Program-made: the position numbers and the translations under genes
Source: Macquaria australasica
Lineage: Eukaryota; Chordata; Actinopteri; Centrarchiformes; Percichthyidae
Direction: 5' to 3'
Assembly (NCBI GenBank): GCA_005408345.1
Contig: SEMN01001362.1
Coordinates: 1-64,000 of the forward strand
Length of the DNA: 64,000 nt
The notes under the pieces: model-generated
The model's database searches: none
What the model was told of the DNA's origin: nothing
What the model saw: only the letters and a program-made list of their open reading frames with translations
In this document: in pieces, positions 1 through 12,500 of the stretch
How positions within the stretch are numbered: position 1 is the stretch's first letter
Layout: every line of letters starts with the position of its first letter

Positions 1-47
1 TAATAGAGAGTTGCAGTAGTCCAGCCTAGACGTAAAAAAAGCATGGA

Positions 48-1268
48 CTAGTTTTTCTGCATCTTTTGAGACAGGATGTGCCTGATTTTTGCAATGTTAC
101 GTAAATGAAAAAAGGCAGTTCTTGAAGTTTGTTTTATGTGGGAGTTTAAGGACATATCCTGATCAAAGATAACTCCAAGATTCCTTACGGTGTCACTGGA
201 GGCCAGGGCAATGCCATCTAGAGAAACTATATCTTTAGATAATGTGTTTCGAAGGTGTTCGGGGCCAAGTACAATAACTTCAGTTTGGTCTGAGTTTAAC
301 ATTAGAAAATTGCAGGTCATCCAGGTTTTTATGTCCTTAAGGCATGCTTGAAGTTTAGCTAATTGATTAGTTTCATCTGGCTTGATCGTTAAATATAATT
401 GGGTATCATCTGCATAACAATGAAAATTTATGGAGTGCTTCTAATATGTGCCTAAAGGAAGCATATACAAGGTAAATAGAATTGGTCCAAGCACAGAACC
501 TTATGGAACTCCGTGACTAACTTTGGCGTGCATAGAGGATTCATCATTAACGTGTACAAACTGATATCGATCTGATAAATAGGATTTAAACCAGCTTAGT
601 GCAGTACCTTTAATGCCAATTAAATGTTCTAGTCTCTGTAATAGAATGTGATGGTCAATGGTATCGAATGCAGCACTAAGATCTAGTAAGACAAGTACAG
701 AGACAAGTCCTTTGTCGGATACAATTAGAAGGTCATTTGTAACTTTCACCAGTGCTGTCTCTGTGCTATGATGCACTCTAAATCCTGACTGAAAATCCTC
801 AAACAGCTTGTTGTTGTGTAGAAAGTCACACAACTGATTGGCGACTTCTTTCTCAAGGACCTTAGAGAGAAAAGGAGTGTTAGATATAGGTCTATAATTT
901 GACAAAATCCCTGGATCAAGAGTGGGCTTTTTAAGAAGAGGCTTAATTACAGCTACTTTAAAGGACTGTGGCACATAGCCTTTAAATAAGGACAGATTGA
1001 TCATATCTAGTACATAAGTGCTAACTAGGGGTAAAATTTCTTTAAGCAGCCTAGTTGGGACGGGGTCTAAGAGACACGTTGATGGCTTAGATGAGGAAAT
1101 CATGGAAGTTAGTTGACTAAGGTTGATGGGAGAAAAGCAGTCTAAATGTGCAGGTTTTACAGTTGTTTCTAAGGTTCCTGTGTTTGAAGATAAGTCAGTA
1201 CCAACTGAGGGCAGGAGGTGCTGAATTTTTTCTCTAATAGTTAGAATTTTATCTTTAAAGAAGCTCAT
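48..1268 (-). pseudogene. L2 LINE reverse transcriptase (broken ORF2 C-terminal half)
   Basis: The reading frame from 1268 to 501 carries fingers and palm motifs: a NYRPIS block, then LSAAFDTIDH and HGVP. It then hits a stop at about 501-503 exactly where the family has Gln in VPQGSVLGP (a CAA to TAA type change). After the stop the frame continues as GSVLGPILFTLYM. It meets a second stop near 440 and then shows the catalytic YADD motif at about 405-416. The piece at 320-48 encodes the thumb region. The domain order is intact and the breaks look like simple decay. Confidence 0.85.
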
Positions 1269-1567
1269 GAAGTCATTACTACTGAGGTCTATAGGAATAC
1301 ATGGCTCAACAGAGCTGTGACTCTCTGTCAGCCTGGCTACAGTGCTGAACAGAAACCTGGGGTTGTTCTTATTTTCCTCTATTAATGATGAGTAGTAAGC
1401 TGCTCTGGCATTACGGAGGGCCTTCCTATAAATTTTAAGACTATCTTGCCAGGCTAAACGTGATTCTTCCAGATTGGTGGAACGCCAATTCCTTTCAAGT
1501 TTTCGCGATGTTTGTTTTAATTTGCGGGTTTGCGGGTTATACCATGGAGCTAACCTCCTCTGTTTTA

Positions 1568-2572
1568 TTATCTTCTTTTTAGAGGGGCGATAGAGTCGAG
1601 TGTTATTCGTAGTGAGCCTGCAGCACTATCAACAAGATGATCAATTTGGGAGGGACTAAAGTTAGCATAGGAGTCATCTGTTACATTGAGACATGGAACT
1701 GAATTTAATGCCGATGGGATCACTTCCTTAAATTTAGCTACAGCACTATCAGATAGACATCTAGTGTAGGAATGTTTGCCTAATGGCGTGTAGTCCAGTA
1801 ATAGGAATTCAAAAGTTAATAAATAATGGTCTGATAAAAAAGGATTCTGTGGAAAGACTATTAGATGTTCAATTTCAATCCCATAAACAAGAACAAGGTC
1901 GAGGGTGTGGTTAAAACAGTGAGTGGGTTTATGTACACTCTGACAGAAGCCAATCGAATCTAGTAATGAGATAAACGCAGCACTAAGGCTATCATTTTCT
2001 ACATCCACATGAATATTAAAATCACCTACAATAATTATTTTATCTGTTTTAAGGACTAAACCTGATAAGAACTCTGAGAATTCAGATAAAAATTCAGAAT
2101 ACGGTCCAGGAGCTCGGTACACTATAACAAATAGAATTGGCTGTAGTGTTTTCCAGGTTGGGTGTGAAAGGCTAAGAACAAGGCTTTCGAACGAGTTATA
2201 ATTTAATTTAGGTTTGGGTTTGATTAATAGGCTTGAGTCGAAGATGGCTGCAACTCCACCTCCTCGGCCTGAGCCTCGAGGAATGTGAGTATTAATGTGA
2301 CTGGGGGGAGTGGATTCATTTAGGCTAACATATTCATCGTGACACAGCCAGGTTTCAGTAAGACAAAATAAATCAATATTATGATCTGATATTAGATCGT
2401 TTACTAGAACAGCTTTAGATGAGAGAGATCTGATGTTTAAGAGTCCACATTTAATTCTCCTATTTTGTTGTACTGTTGCAGTGGAGGTTTTACTTTTTAT
2501 TAGGTTTTTATGTATAACTCCTCTTCTGTTTACTTTGGATTTAAATAATTTAAGTGGTCGGGGGGCAGACAA
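1568..2572 (-). pseudogene. L2 LINE endonuclease (ORF2 N-terminal half, frameshifted)
   Basis: A 334-residue open frame has the AP-endonuclease signature in order: the LLNIRSL strand, TETW with the metal-binding Glu, VGDFNIH with the catalytic Asp/Asn, and the SDH motif near the C-terminus. The frame ends at a stop because of a one-T deletion in the T-run near 1575. The sister copy at 35530-35545 has one more T there and reads through into the basic linker. The enzyme would nick target DNA at insertion. The protein is cut off before the reverse transcriptase. Confidence 0.85.
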
Positions 2573-2696
2573 CCTCTGTGGAGTTTAGGGTGGGTAACTG
2601 CTCTAATGGAAGCGCAGAGAAGCGTGTAGGACTGCAACTCTGCCTCCTGGTCTGGACCACAGACTGTATTAAGTCTATGGTCTGAACTCTGAGCTG

Positions 2697-3347
2697 TCAT
2701 GGCTTTGGGCCACTAATAAATTCGGCCAGATTTCTAGATATGAGAGCGGCTCCATCCAAAGTGGGATGAATGCCATCTCTCCTAATCAGACCAGGTCTTC
2801 TCCAGAAAGTCCGCCAATTATCTACAAAGCCCACATCATTACCTGGACACCACCTCGACAACCAGTGGTTGAATGATGACATGCGGCTATACATGTCATC
2901 GCTAGTAAGATTAGGCAGGGGCCCAGAGAAAACTACGGAGTCCGACATTGTCTTTGCATATGTGCACACCGACTCAACATTAATTTTCGTGACCTCCGAT
3001 TGCCGCAATCGGCTGTCATTACCGCCGACGTTGTGGTTTGCATCAGTCACAATCACAAGAATCTTAGCTTTCCAAAGATATGTCGCATGAGTACCCACTT
3101 CAACAGAGCAGTTGTGCACAAGCATATTTCTGCACTTAAACATCTGACGGGCCCGCCTGCTGACAGGTTGTGTCAGCAGTAAAAGCTCCCACTTTTTCAG
3201 ATCTTGTCTTATCTCCATTATCAGTTTTTCATAGTTAGCTCTAAATAATTGGAGTGTTGTTATCACTCCTAAATATCTAAACCCTTTCTTGGTCCACTGA
3301 AACTTTAGTTTTTCCTCCATTACAGCTGGCATCTCTTCAGAGATCAT
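2697..3347 (-). pseudogene. Chimeric frame: L1 RT fragment joined to L2 ORF1 esterase
   Basis: A 216-residue open frame has two origins. Residues 1 to about 60 look like the L1-clade reverse-transcriptase region after the catalytic motif (FQWTKKGFRYLGV, then LIMEIRQDLKKWE). The rest is the L2 ORF1 SGNH-esterase region. It has a GGNDSRLRQSEVTKIN block and the terminal DGIHPT motif with the Asp...His pair of SGNH hydrolases. The join, near 3170, marks the 5' truncation point of the L2 insertion in the L1 element. The open frame across the junction is probably chance. Confidence 0.8.
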
Positions 3348-5060
3348 CGTTGCAGTAGATTTATTTCATTAGTCAAGAAGCCTGAGATTTTTCCATATTC
3401 ATTTAAATCCTTTAGCAGAGCAGCTTTAGATGATAAAGGTTTGCTGATGAATGTGAGTATATTGTCTGCAAACAGTGATATTTTCAATTCAATTCAGTTT
3501 TATTTATATAGTGCCATATCATAACAAAGTTATCTCAGGGCACTTTTTCGAGTAGAGCAAGTCTAGACCGACTCTTTATATTTACAGAGACCCAACAGTT
3601 CCCAACATATTTTGTGTTCTTTGTGTCCATCAGTTATTCCAAATATATCTTTATTATGCCTTATAGTCTCTACCAACGGTTCAGTACTAGTAGCAAACAA
3701 TAATGGACAAAGACAGTCCCCTTGTCTAACCCCTCTTTTAAGAAGGAAACAATCTGAGCAACACCCATTTGATACGCGATTTTGGATTGTTATACATAGT
3801 TTTTATCCACTTAATTAAAAACAGAATTTAATCCAAATACTTTAAGTGTTTCATACAGGAAAGCCTATTTAACCCTGTCAATTGCTTTTTGTGCATCAAG
3901 ACTCAGACTTTCTGCAGAGTTCCATCCACTCATCTCTAAAAATAGACAAACATCCAATAAGGATGTTGGATCTTCCCCCCTGTCAGGTGAAGTCTGAGTC
4001 TGCATATAAATCTCTAAAATAAGCTCATAATATTCCTCAGATTTTGGGTGTATTATCTTTGTGACCATTCTACTTGATTGGGCCTTTCGTAATCGGAATG
4101 CTAGTAAGTGACTTGCTCTAAAAGTCCATCTAGTCTCTGTCTAGTCTCTTTCAGTTCCAAGAGGATTTCTTTATTAGTCATTTTGTGTTCATTCTTCAAA
4201 ATCTTAATTTTCTCTTAAATTTTCTCTTAAAATTATCAAAGTTCCTTCGGTTTTTTTAATTGAATTTTTCCAGTCTAGAGGTTTTTTCTCTGTATATCTG
4301 CTTTACATCCTTCCCATGAAATTGAGGGTGTTATTTCATTATTTATCAGAAAATATTCATTTATTATTTATCTGATAAAATTGATGTATTTAGTTTCCGG
4401 TATTTAAAAAAATGTTTCTGTTCCCATATCTATAGTCAGCATAACAGGAGCATGATCACTTATTGTTATTGTTTGCAGTCCCATACTTTATACAGGTGTT
4501 GCTTTAATATAAGAAAGATATCAATCCTATAACCAAAATGTGGGTTAGAGTAGAAAGTGTAATCTCTTTTTTTAGGGTTTTTGTCTCTCTATGGATCAAT
4601 CAGTCCCAATGCTTCAATCATATTAATGATCATTTGATGTTTTGTAGGTCCTGGGTCATGGTCTGAGGGAAGCCTGTCCATTCATCCATTTTGACATTAA
4701 AGTCCCCACCTATAATCATCATCCTTTTCCCCTTACTGACTATTACATTTGTTATGGTTTTAAAAAACTTATAATCATCTTAATTCGGGGCATAGATGTT
4801 TATTATAGTCATAATAGTATCTCCAATGGTGCCAACTACCATAACATATCTTCCCTCTGCATCTTTAATGATGATCTCAAGAACAAATGGCATTGATTTG
4901 TGAATTAGTATAGTAACTCCCCTTTTCTTACCATAGGATGCATAAAACCCACTCTTTTTAATTTTTCATTCTCTTCTTGTATTAAACCAATTGAGTATAG
5001 TGGATCTCACTCTGCACTGTGTTGTTGAAAAGTAATACTTGCACCTCCTGGGATGGTCAA
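3170..5060 (-). mobile_element. Degenerate L1/Tx1-clade LINE relic hosting the L2 insertion
   Basis: Read on the minus strand, the decayed frames follow L1 order. An endonuclease strand near 4950-4780 ends in YAPN. A GGDFN block lies near 4710, and a TFYSNPHFGYRIDIF block near 4550. The RT signature LDAQKAIDRVK lies at about 3905-3870, RQGDCLCPLLF at about 3740, and FADN (catalytic FADD with the second Asp changed) near 3475. Many stops and frame changes show this is old. The downstream half was separated by the L2 insertion at about 3170 and lies outside the window. Confidence 0.75.
3485..3604 (-). repeat. L2 LINE 3' end fragment (copy a)
   Basis: This is about 120 bases of the same 3' terminal sequence found at seven other sites in the window (AATTCAGTTTTATTTATATA followed by the GCCATATCATAACAAAG block). 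It is inserted in the L1 relic beside the sequence for its catalytic motif. It lies on -, because the AT-rich LINE tail is at the left. Confidence 0.85.
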
Positions 5061-5090
5061 AGCATTTTATAGCCCAATGTCTCCCACTGC

Positions 5091-5672
5091 AACTGGAATC
5101 ATGAAGAAACACACATTTACAGGGTTGCTCCTGCATAAATGCTCCCTGCGCCTTTCTAGGAGAAAGCCCGGGTGAAAAGAGGAAGTAATGTAACTTCTAA
5201 CATCACAATATAATAAATAAAACGCATTAATAAAATATCAAACCAGAATACTCTTTCAGAAAAATAAAGAACCAATAGTGAAGCATAAACCCATATACCT
5301 GGAATCATGAAGAAATTTTTACAGGGTTGCTCCTGCATAAATGCTCCCCATGCCTGTGTAACATGAGCAAAGTCACTATGTGCTTCACACTAGCATACAA
5401 AAACTTGACGGTACAAGCTAGCATATGTAACTCGACAGTACACGTTAGCGTCACGGCTACACAGCAGCCCTGCTGCTCGCATATCTTGACAACTTTTTCC
5501 TTAATTAGCAGATTTATGCATAAAACGAACACAATTGTTGCTCTAAACCATTACAATGTCGATACTTTGGCTTTGCATTTGTTCAAAGCAATTAGACATG
5601 TATCAAAAAATTACAGAGAATGAACACAGAGCGCATACCTTTCCAGGAGAAAGCCCGGGTGAAAAGTAACGA
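5091..5672. repeat. Interspersed direct-repeat pair, second copy longer by about 280 bases
   Basis: A block at 5093-5178 (from CTGGAATCATGAAGAAA to GAGAAAGCCCGGGTGAAAAG) recurs in two pieces. Its left half is at 5299-5352 and its right half at 5636-5665, with 283 bases between them that the first copy lacks. No coding potential was recognised. Mobile origin is likely but the family is unknown. Confidence 0.6.
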
Positions 5673-6164
5673 GCACTGGAGCTCAACAAGTACAACTTTA
5701 CAAAATAAAACTATGGCGATACTTCCTGTTATAACCCAGAATATCTCCTTTTGTAGGAAAGTGACCAATCTTTACATGAAACTACACTTACTCTCATAAC
5801 TACATTATTAACATATTTCCGGCATTCTTAGGAACATAACAAGAATAAGAAATATAACCCCGGGAATACAACATATACTCAAAATATTCAAAATAACTTA
5901 ATCCACAAGAGATTTTACATGGATATACAATGTCCTGTTCACAATATGGCGTAACAACATACTACTACATGAGATATTTAATTTTAGTTTAGTATTTTTT
6001 TCTTTTAATGGGTTGGTTTAGGCCATGCACAAATATTACCTTATTCATCCTTTCTTCATATTTATTTTACAGTCAAATACTAATATGCAGTTGATGGACC
6101 ATCTATGAATAGACCAGCTTAACCCATTCCTAATACTGCTATGTCTCAAATGAGCTAAGACTAA

Positions 6165-6435
6165 GTTTGTTCCTAGTTCTCACTCTACTATGAACAGTGT
6201 ACCCAGTTCTCACTCTTTGCCTACCTACTTCAGACGCTCTTTGTCGTTGTACATAGTTCCAACTTTGCCTTTGTTGTCGTACCTAATTCTGACTTTAATT
6301 TTGTTGTAACTAGTTCGGACTCTACCTTTGTCGAACTTGTCTCTGTTTGTTGCACCTAGTTCTGACTCTTCTACCTTTTACATCATACCCAGTTTTGACT
6401 CCACCTTTGTTGTCGTACATAGTTTGATTCTTCCC
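6165..6435. repeat. Degenerate intronic minisatellite before a Shroom exon
   Basis: There are about six imperfect copies of a 35-50-base motif. The core resembles CTTTGTTGTCGTACCTAGTT followed by CTGACTCTAC. The array ends directly in the polypyrimidine tract of the splice acceptor at 6452, so the last unit supplies part of that tract. Confidence 0.6.
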
Positions 6436-6452
6436 TTTTTCATTTTATTCAG

Positions 6453-6580
6453 GTGTTGCAGGACTGCTCTCTGGCGCCCCTCCTGGACACGTGGGGGGGG
6501 AAATCCACTATAGAGCTTATGGAGGAGATTTTTCCAAACAGCAGATGGCAACACAGGGGCAGTAGTCGATTGGATGACAG
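6453..6580 (+). CDS. Shroom exon (start of ASD2)
   Basis: A strong polypyrimidine tract and AG at 6451-6452 precede the frame VLQDCSLAPLLDTW, then KSTIELMEEIFPNSRW. This matches the family pattern of a 'SLADIL...TTMDLMEGIFP' block at the start of ASD2. It ends at GATGACAG with donor GTAATT, phase 2. It is too short to stand out by length and was found by motif. Confidence 0.8.
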
Positions 6581-9500
6581 GTAATTCTGACATAATGTGT
6601 TTTGCCTTAAACATTTTCAATTTTTAAATACACCAAGACACCCCTCCTTTTTTGCGTGAATGTTTTCATTTATTTCTCTACAAACAAAAATACAGGAAGT
6701 TTAAACAGCCTTTTCAATAAAATACTCTTTGCACTCCTGGTTTAATCTTGCTGGTTTGTTTGTGATGTAGATTTGCAGATGAATTTCCCAACTTCACTCA
6801 AAATCATACAACTTTCTGACTACTACTACTGCTGTCGCTCTCTGTACCTAGTTAATAAGAACAACACTGGAATGCACTGAGCAAAACAGAGTGGTGTAGT
6901 TTAACGTTCGAGGAAGATCACTGCAAATTTTGTTCGTGTGTTATGTAACACAAGGATGAAGACCTTTTGGTCTTATGGCTAAATAAACACACTCAACATG
7001 AGTGTGTTTATTTTACCCTGGACGCAGCATCTGAGCTGAACAGACCAGTGTATGAATTCACGTATCATAGCATTGTTATGCATTTTACTCTGCCAATTGG
7101 CGACCCAATAAAAACGGGTCCATGACCCATTTTGGGTCGCGACCCTAAGTTTGGGAAAGACTGGTTTAGAGGCATCATTTCTCTGTTATACATGGTCAGT
7201 CAAGAGTCTCTCTCCCGCTCCCCCCCTCCCCCTTCAACCCAACCGGTCGAGGCAGATGACCGCCCACCTAGAGCCTGGTTCTGCTCGAGGTTTCTACCTG
7301 TTAAAAGTGAGTTTTTCCTTACCACTGTCGCATAGTGCTTGCTCATGGTGGGAACTGTTGGGTCTCTGTAAATATAAAGAGTCGGTCTAGACTTGCTCTA
7401 TTCGAAAAAGTGCCCTGAGATAACTTTGTTATGATATGGCGCTATATAAATAAAACTGAATTGAATTGAAGAGTCACAGGAATGTTGTGTTTATGCTTGA
7501 CCTTTGACCTTATTCTGCAGCTAGACTCTTTGTAATGTTGGGTTCATTAGCAAATTGGTTCTAAAGTTATAAAGCTGGAAAAATGTTTTGTTACTGTTGC
7601 CATTTTTGAAAATGAGTGTGTGCTCAGTGTGTTACCCGTGTTTCCAGAAACATTCGGCCAATCAATCAAATACATTTTTGGTTCAGTAAATAAAATAAGA
7701 CATGAAGATGATGAAGCTAAATATATTTAATTTTGCGGCTTTGCTGCCAGATCATGGCAGCAGGTAAATTAGGTTCAACCGTGGATGTAGCTGGATAGCT
7801 AGCTAGCTGTGTAGGAAGATGACGCCCCCTTTCTTAATCCAGCCTAAAAAGCTCTAATTGGTCGATTGCTTCTCCAACCAGGGAAACGGTAATCAATGAA
7901 CACAACACCATATCCATTTAAATTGCTGGAGGTCTGGAACCAGGCCAGGAAGTTAGACAGTGTTGACATTGTCAGCCAGGACTGGAAAGACCAGACAAAC
8001 CTGTTTGACGTTTCTCAACAGCAGAGTGTAGAGAGTGTCCAACCACAGTGACACAACACAACACGGATGAATCATTGAAGAAGTGAATTAATTAATTATT
8101 GCCATAGCAGATGAATGTTTGTTCTTCCTCTCATTTCCACCTGTCACATGTATAATAAGAACTGGATACTGGACCCAAACAAGGCACCTATTCAGTCCAA
8201 TAAAAACTGCTTGCCTGGCACATATGCCGACAAAGTTTCTAGCTTCCGGGTTTACTTCCGGGTTATGCAGCCCACTGAATATGTAGATTTTTAAATTGCT
8301 TTTCTCGGCTTGAGGAAAGTTTTACAGATATAAAACCTCCATGGATCAAAAATGTATAATTGTCATAATCAACCTTGTTTGCAGTTCGAGGTGTCCTGTC
8401 AACAGTTTTACAGACGTCTCTTTTACAATTGTGGCCTATAGGGAAAATGCTTTTTGGGCAGCAGGGGAATTTTTTGCTGCAATACCACGAGTGGCCACTG
8501 GAAAAAATTGGAAGCAAGGCTGAGCGGCGGCACCGTATCCAGCTCTTATTATACATCCATGGGCACGTACAGCAAAAAAGTTTCTAGCTTACGGGTTTAC
8601 TTCTGGGTTATGCAGCCCACTGAATATGCACATTAGTGTTTCCCCCTGCTGGCCACGAGTTCCAGCAGGGGAATTTTTTTGCTCCAATACTGCAAGTGGC
8701 CACTGGGAAAACACTGAACAACACTGACACCTAGCGGCCAGAGTTGGTATAACAGAATGGACTTAACCTGTAAAATACAGCATCATTAGGCATTTACGGA
8801 TGGGGGAACTTTTTCATGGTTCTAGAAACAGTTGGATGGAGGACCCCTACCCTTTTTATTGTTCGCACTGCAAGAAGTGGGAACGATTATAGTTCTTAAA
8901 TGCTGTTTTGAGGGACTTTTTTAGCTCCTACTTCAGAGGTCCTACATTTTTCTTTACAATTTCTTCTGTAATCCCTTCTCAGCCCAGAGCCTTAAACCCA
9001 GGATCTGATTTACCCGGTGTAAATGTGTTACCACAAATAAGAGAAAATTCTGGAAACCCTCTTGGTTCCCTAAACATGTCTTAAGACTCATATCAAGCTG
9101 TAATTGTGGTTTTAAGAAATTGATTGGCTGTGTTCTCCTGGACCCATGGTGGATTGGAAAGGTCAGAGAACCAGCAATGCAAAATGCAGGTCTAAGCTGA
9201 GCTGCCCTAAAATACCATAAAAGGTTGGGTAGCTGGAGCCCACCCCATCATGTAGTAGGTAGAGTAGTGTTAAGCGAAGTCTTGATCATCTTTTATTCCA
9301 GATAAAGTTTGTGGATGTTTTCTTCATGCTGGAGAAAAAGGCTGGTGGGGGTGCCAATTAATGAGGGGAAGAGTGATCCATCTATCCAAGCTGTCATTTA
9401 CCTGAGCAACAATGGGGTCATTGAGAAAAAGTATTGATGATATGAACTGATTGACCTTATAACCTGAAAGTGTTCCAAATTGATTGATCATGTTAATCAG

Positions 9501-12500
9501 ATCTCAAAGATATAACAGTATGTCATCAGAAAATAAAAGAGATCTGATGTTTTTGGCCTGAAATATTAATTGCCTGTATCCCTGGATGATTTCCAATTAC
9601 TATTGCCAGGGGTTCAAGAGTCAACACAAATAACTATAGAGACAATGAACAGCCCTGACGACTGCCCCACGACAGACTCTGAAGGACTCTGAAGTTAAAT
9701 TATTTGTAATAATTTCAGCTGATGGTTCCCAATATAGTAGCTTAATCCACTGACATAATTTAAGACCACATCCATTTCGACAAAGTACACCAAATAAGGC
9801 CATTCAACTCTTTTGAATGCCTTTTCAGCCTCCAGTGATAGAATGCAGTTGTCATTAGCATCTTTCTTTTCGTGGATGATATTCAGTACTCGCCAAATAT
9901 TGTGGAAGGCCTTTCCACAAATCCATTTTGGTCATTATTAATGATCGCTGGTAGATTGTATGGGGTGGATCTTTGAGTCGGAAATATTAGATATAATTGA
10001 ATTGCTGGTGAGGAAGAAGTCAATGTGTGAGTATGAATGCTGAACCGTTGAGAAGAATGAGTATTCTCTAGCAGTTGGGTGTTGCAATCGCCAACAATTG
10101 CCAGACCGAAATCACTCATGAACTATTTTATTTTTTCTGTGGACTGCCAGGTATGCTCATTGCCTGAAATGTTAGTTCTGTCTACTGATGTACTACTGAT
10201 AACTGTGTTAAGTCGCATCCTATTATGACTGGGCAATTGGAAATATTTGAGATGGAGGGGAAAAAATTATTAAAGAAGGATGGGTCATCTGTGTTTGGGC
10301 CATAAACATTACTGATTGTTACTGAGCTAATGTTGATTCATATATTTATGATGATAAAACATCCTTCAGGATCTGTGATGGTGTTATGGACAAATTAGCC
10401 TTTTTTTGTTGATTAAAATACATACACCTCTTTGTTCAATTCAGTTTTATTTATATAGCGCCATATCATAACAAAGTTATCTCAGGGCACTTTTTCGAAT
10501 AGAGCAAGTCTAGACCGACTCTTTATATTTACAGAGAACCAACAGTTCCCACCATGAGCAAGCACTATGCGACAGTGGCAAGGAAAAACTCCCTTTTAAC
10601 AGGTAGAAACCTCGAGCAGAACCAGGCTCAAGGTGGGCGGTCATCTGCCTCGACCGGTTGGGTTGAAGGGGGAGGGGGGGAGCGGGAGAGAGAGAGCAGG
10701 AGGAAAGAGAACATACAGCAGCACAATACAGCATAGATATGGTAATGGCATTGATGTTAACACCAACAGAAACAACACTAAGAGCAACATTATAATAGCA
10801 ATACTAATAACAACAGCAACAGCAGCAGCGGGTGCAGAGCAGGAGCACGGGGGCAGCAGGCGGCAGCAACCACAGACCCAGACTCTACAGCTCCAGAGGC
10901 AGAAATACCTGCAGAAAGCAACAGAAGGGGGAGAGAGAGAGAGAGAGAAAGAGAAAGCACACAACTACGGGAAGAAGTTGAATTAATAACAAGCATTGAT
11001 GGGATATGAGGGCGTACAGATGGAGAGGAAGAGGAGGAGAAAGGAGCTCAGTGCATCAATGTTTTGTGTTGTATGAGCCGAAAACAAGTGATTGAATTGT
11101 TATGGTTTTAATTTTAGTCTCATTCTGTTTCTTGTACTAAGCATATATCTGCTTGCAGTTTGGCCAAGTGATTGAAATTTTATTTTTTATTTGTTTTGCC
11201 TGAGAACCAATTCCACGGGAAATACCATATTACGAATTTGAGTGATGAAGGTGGACGTACTGACGTGCTAAGGTGAACGTATTGTCTCATTTCCGGTTGC
11301 CGGTGTTTCTGTGTTACTGGTAGCAAATTTTGCTTCTCTAGCTCTAAACCCAGTTAATTTTGATTTTTCTTTACTATAGCGGTTAATTACCCGCTATACA
11401 TTTAAGGATACACTAGTTCTGTTTAAGCACTCATATCCCTTGCCGCTAATTAGTTGTTGCTACTTTAGCTCAGTTAGCGATGGCCTCTCCCTCTCCTTCT
11501 CTCTCTTGCTCGGTGTGTCAGATGTTTAGTTACTCCTCTGCCTCCTTTAGCGATAATGGTACGTGTAACAAATGTAGTTTATTCACCGTGTTGGAGGTGA
11601 GGCTAAGTGAGTTAGCCGACCAAAGGTAGCTTCTGCTAGCCGTCTCCTGGCAACTCCCGAGCAGCCGGGAAGCCAGGGAGGCTGGGTGACTGTCCAAAAG
11701 AAGCATAGCCCTAAACCAAAGCCCACGGTTCACCACCGACCCGTTCACGTTTCTAACAGGTTCTCTCCACTCAGGGACACACCCGCTGAGAAACCAGCTC
11801 TGATTATTGGCAGCTCCATTTTGTGAAATGTGAAATTAGCGACACCAGCGACCACAGTCGAATGCATCCCAGGGGCCAGAGCGGGCGACGTTGAATCCTA
11901 TTTAAAACTGCTGGCTAAGGATAAGCGTAACTTTGGAGAGACGTGTTGGAGCTGGAGACCATTGTGGAAATGGTAGTTGAAAATATAAAAACATTTTAAA
12001 TTGAAATTTAACTGTTCCCTTCTTAGGATCCAAGATGGCGTCTGTGATCCTTATCAGAGCACAGCGACAGATCGAGGGAAGGAGACCGATCTGGATGAGA
12101 AAGACCTCAACATCAGGAAGGTAAAAAAAAAAAAAAAAAGATTTCTGCACAGATGAAACTCTGTATTCATATTATTATTAGGGGTCCAAGCAGTGACACT
12201 GCTGGAGCCCTATTGTTTTTGTTCTCATTCTTTTTTTCTTATTTTCTCTACTAAAAGCATTCGTGCTACAAAAACCGTAAGACCAAAAGTCTCCACCCAC
12301 TACTCAGGCACATAAAATGACATTGACCTCAAGGTGGCGCTGTAATAAACAAGTTTACGTTTTCACAATTATCTAAAGAATGGCTTGACCTAGAGTCATC
12401 ATTTTAATCTCTCAATTCATCTGCACCTTTCCTTCAATGCTCTTCTGCTCTAAAAATGTCAAATTTTGTGAATTTCTCTCAATTTCTCAAAAACCTATTT

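Larger units (their letters stand above)
1..3170 (-). mobile_element. L2/Maui-like LINE, 3' end beyond window, pseudogenized
   Basis: This is a non-LTR retrotransposon reading right to left. From its 5' side it holds the C-terminal part of ORF1 with a GDSL/SGNH-esterase-like domain (about 3170-2697). Next comes an APE-type endonuclease (2572-1568) and then a reverse transcriptase (1268 to below 48). Order and motifs fit the L2/CR1 group. The 5' end is truncated: the N-terminal part of ORF1 with the nucleophile-serine block is missing. The 3' end lies left of base 1. It is inserted in an older L1-like element. At least two in-frame stops and one single-base frameshift break ORF2, so this copy should be inactive. 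A close partial relative sits at 35105-36720. Confidence 0.85.

Noticed and set aside
10510..10996. Long low-complexity frames on both strands near 10.5-11.0 kb
   Set aside because: They come from (GA)n and (CAG)n tracts in an L2 3' UTR, and the same sequence recurs at 41823-42271.
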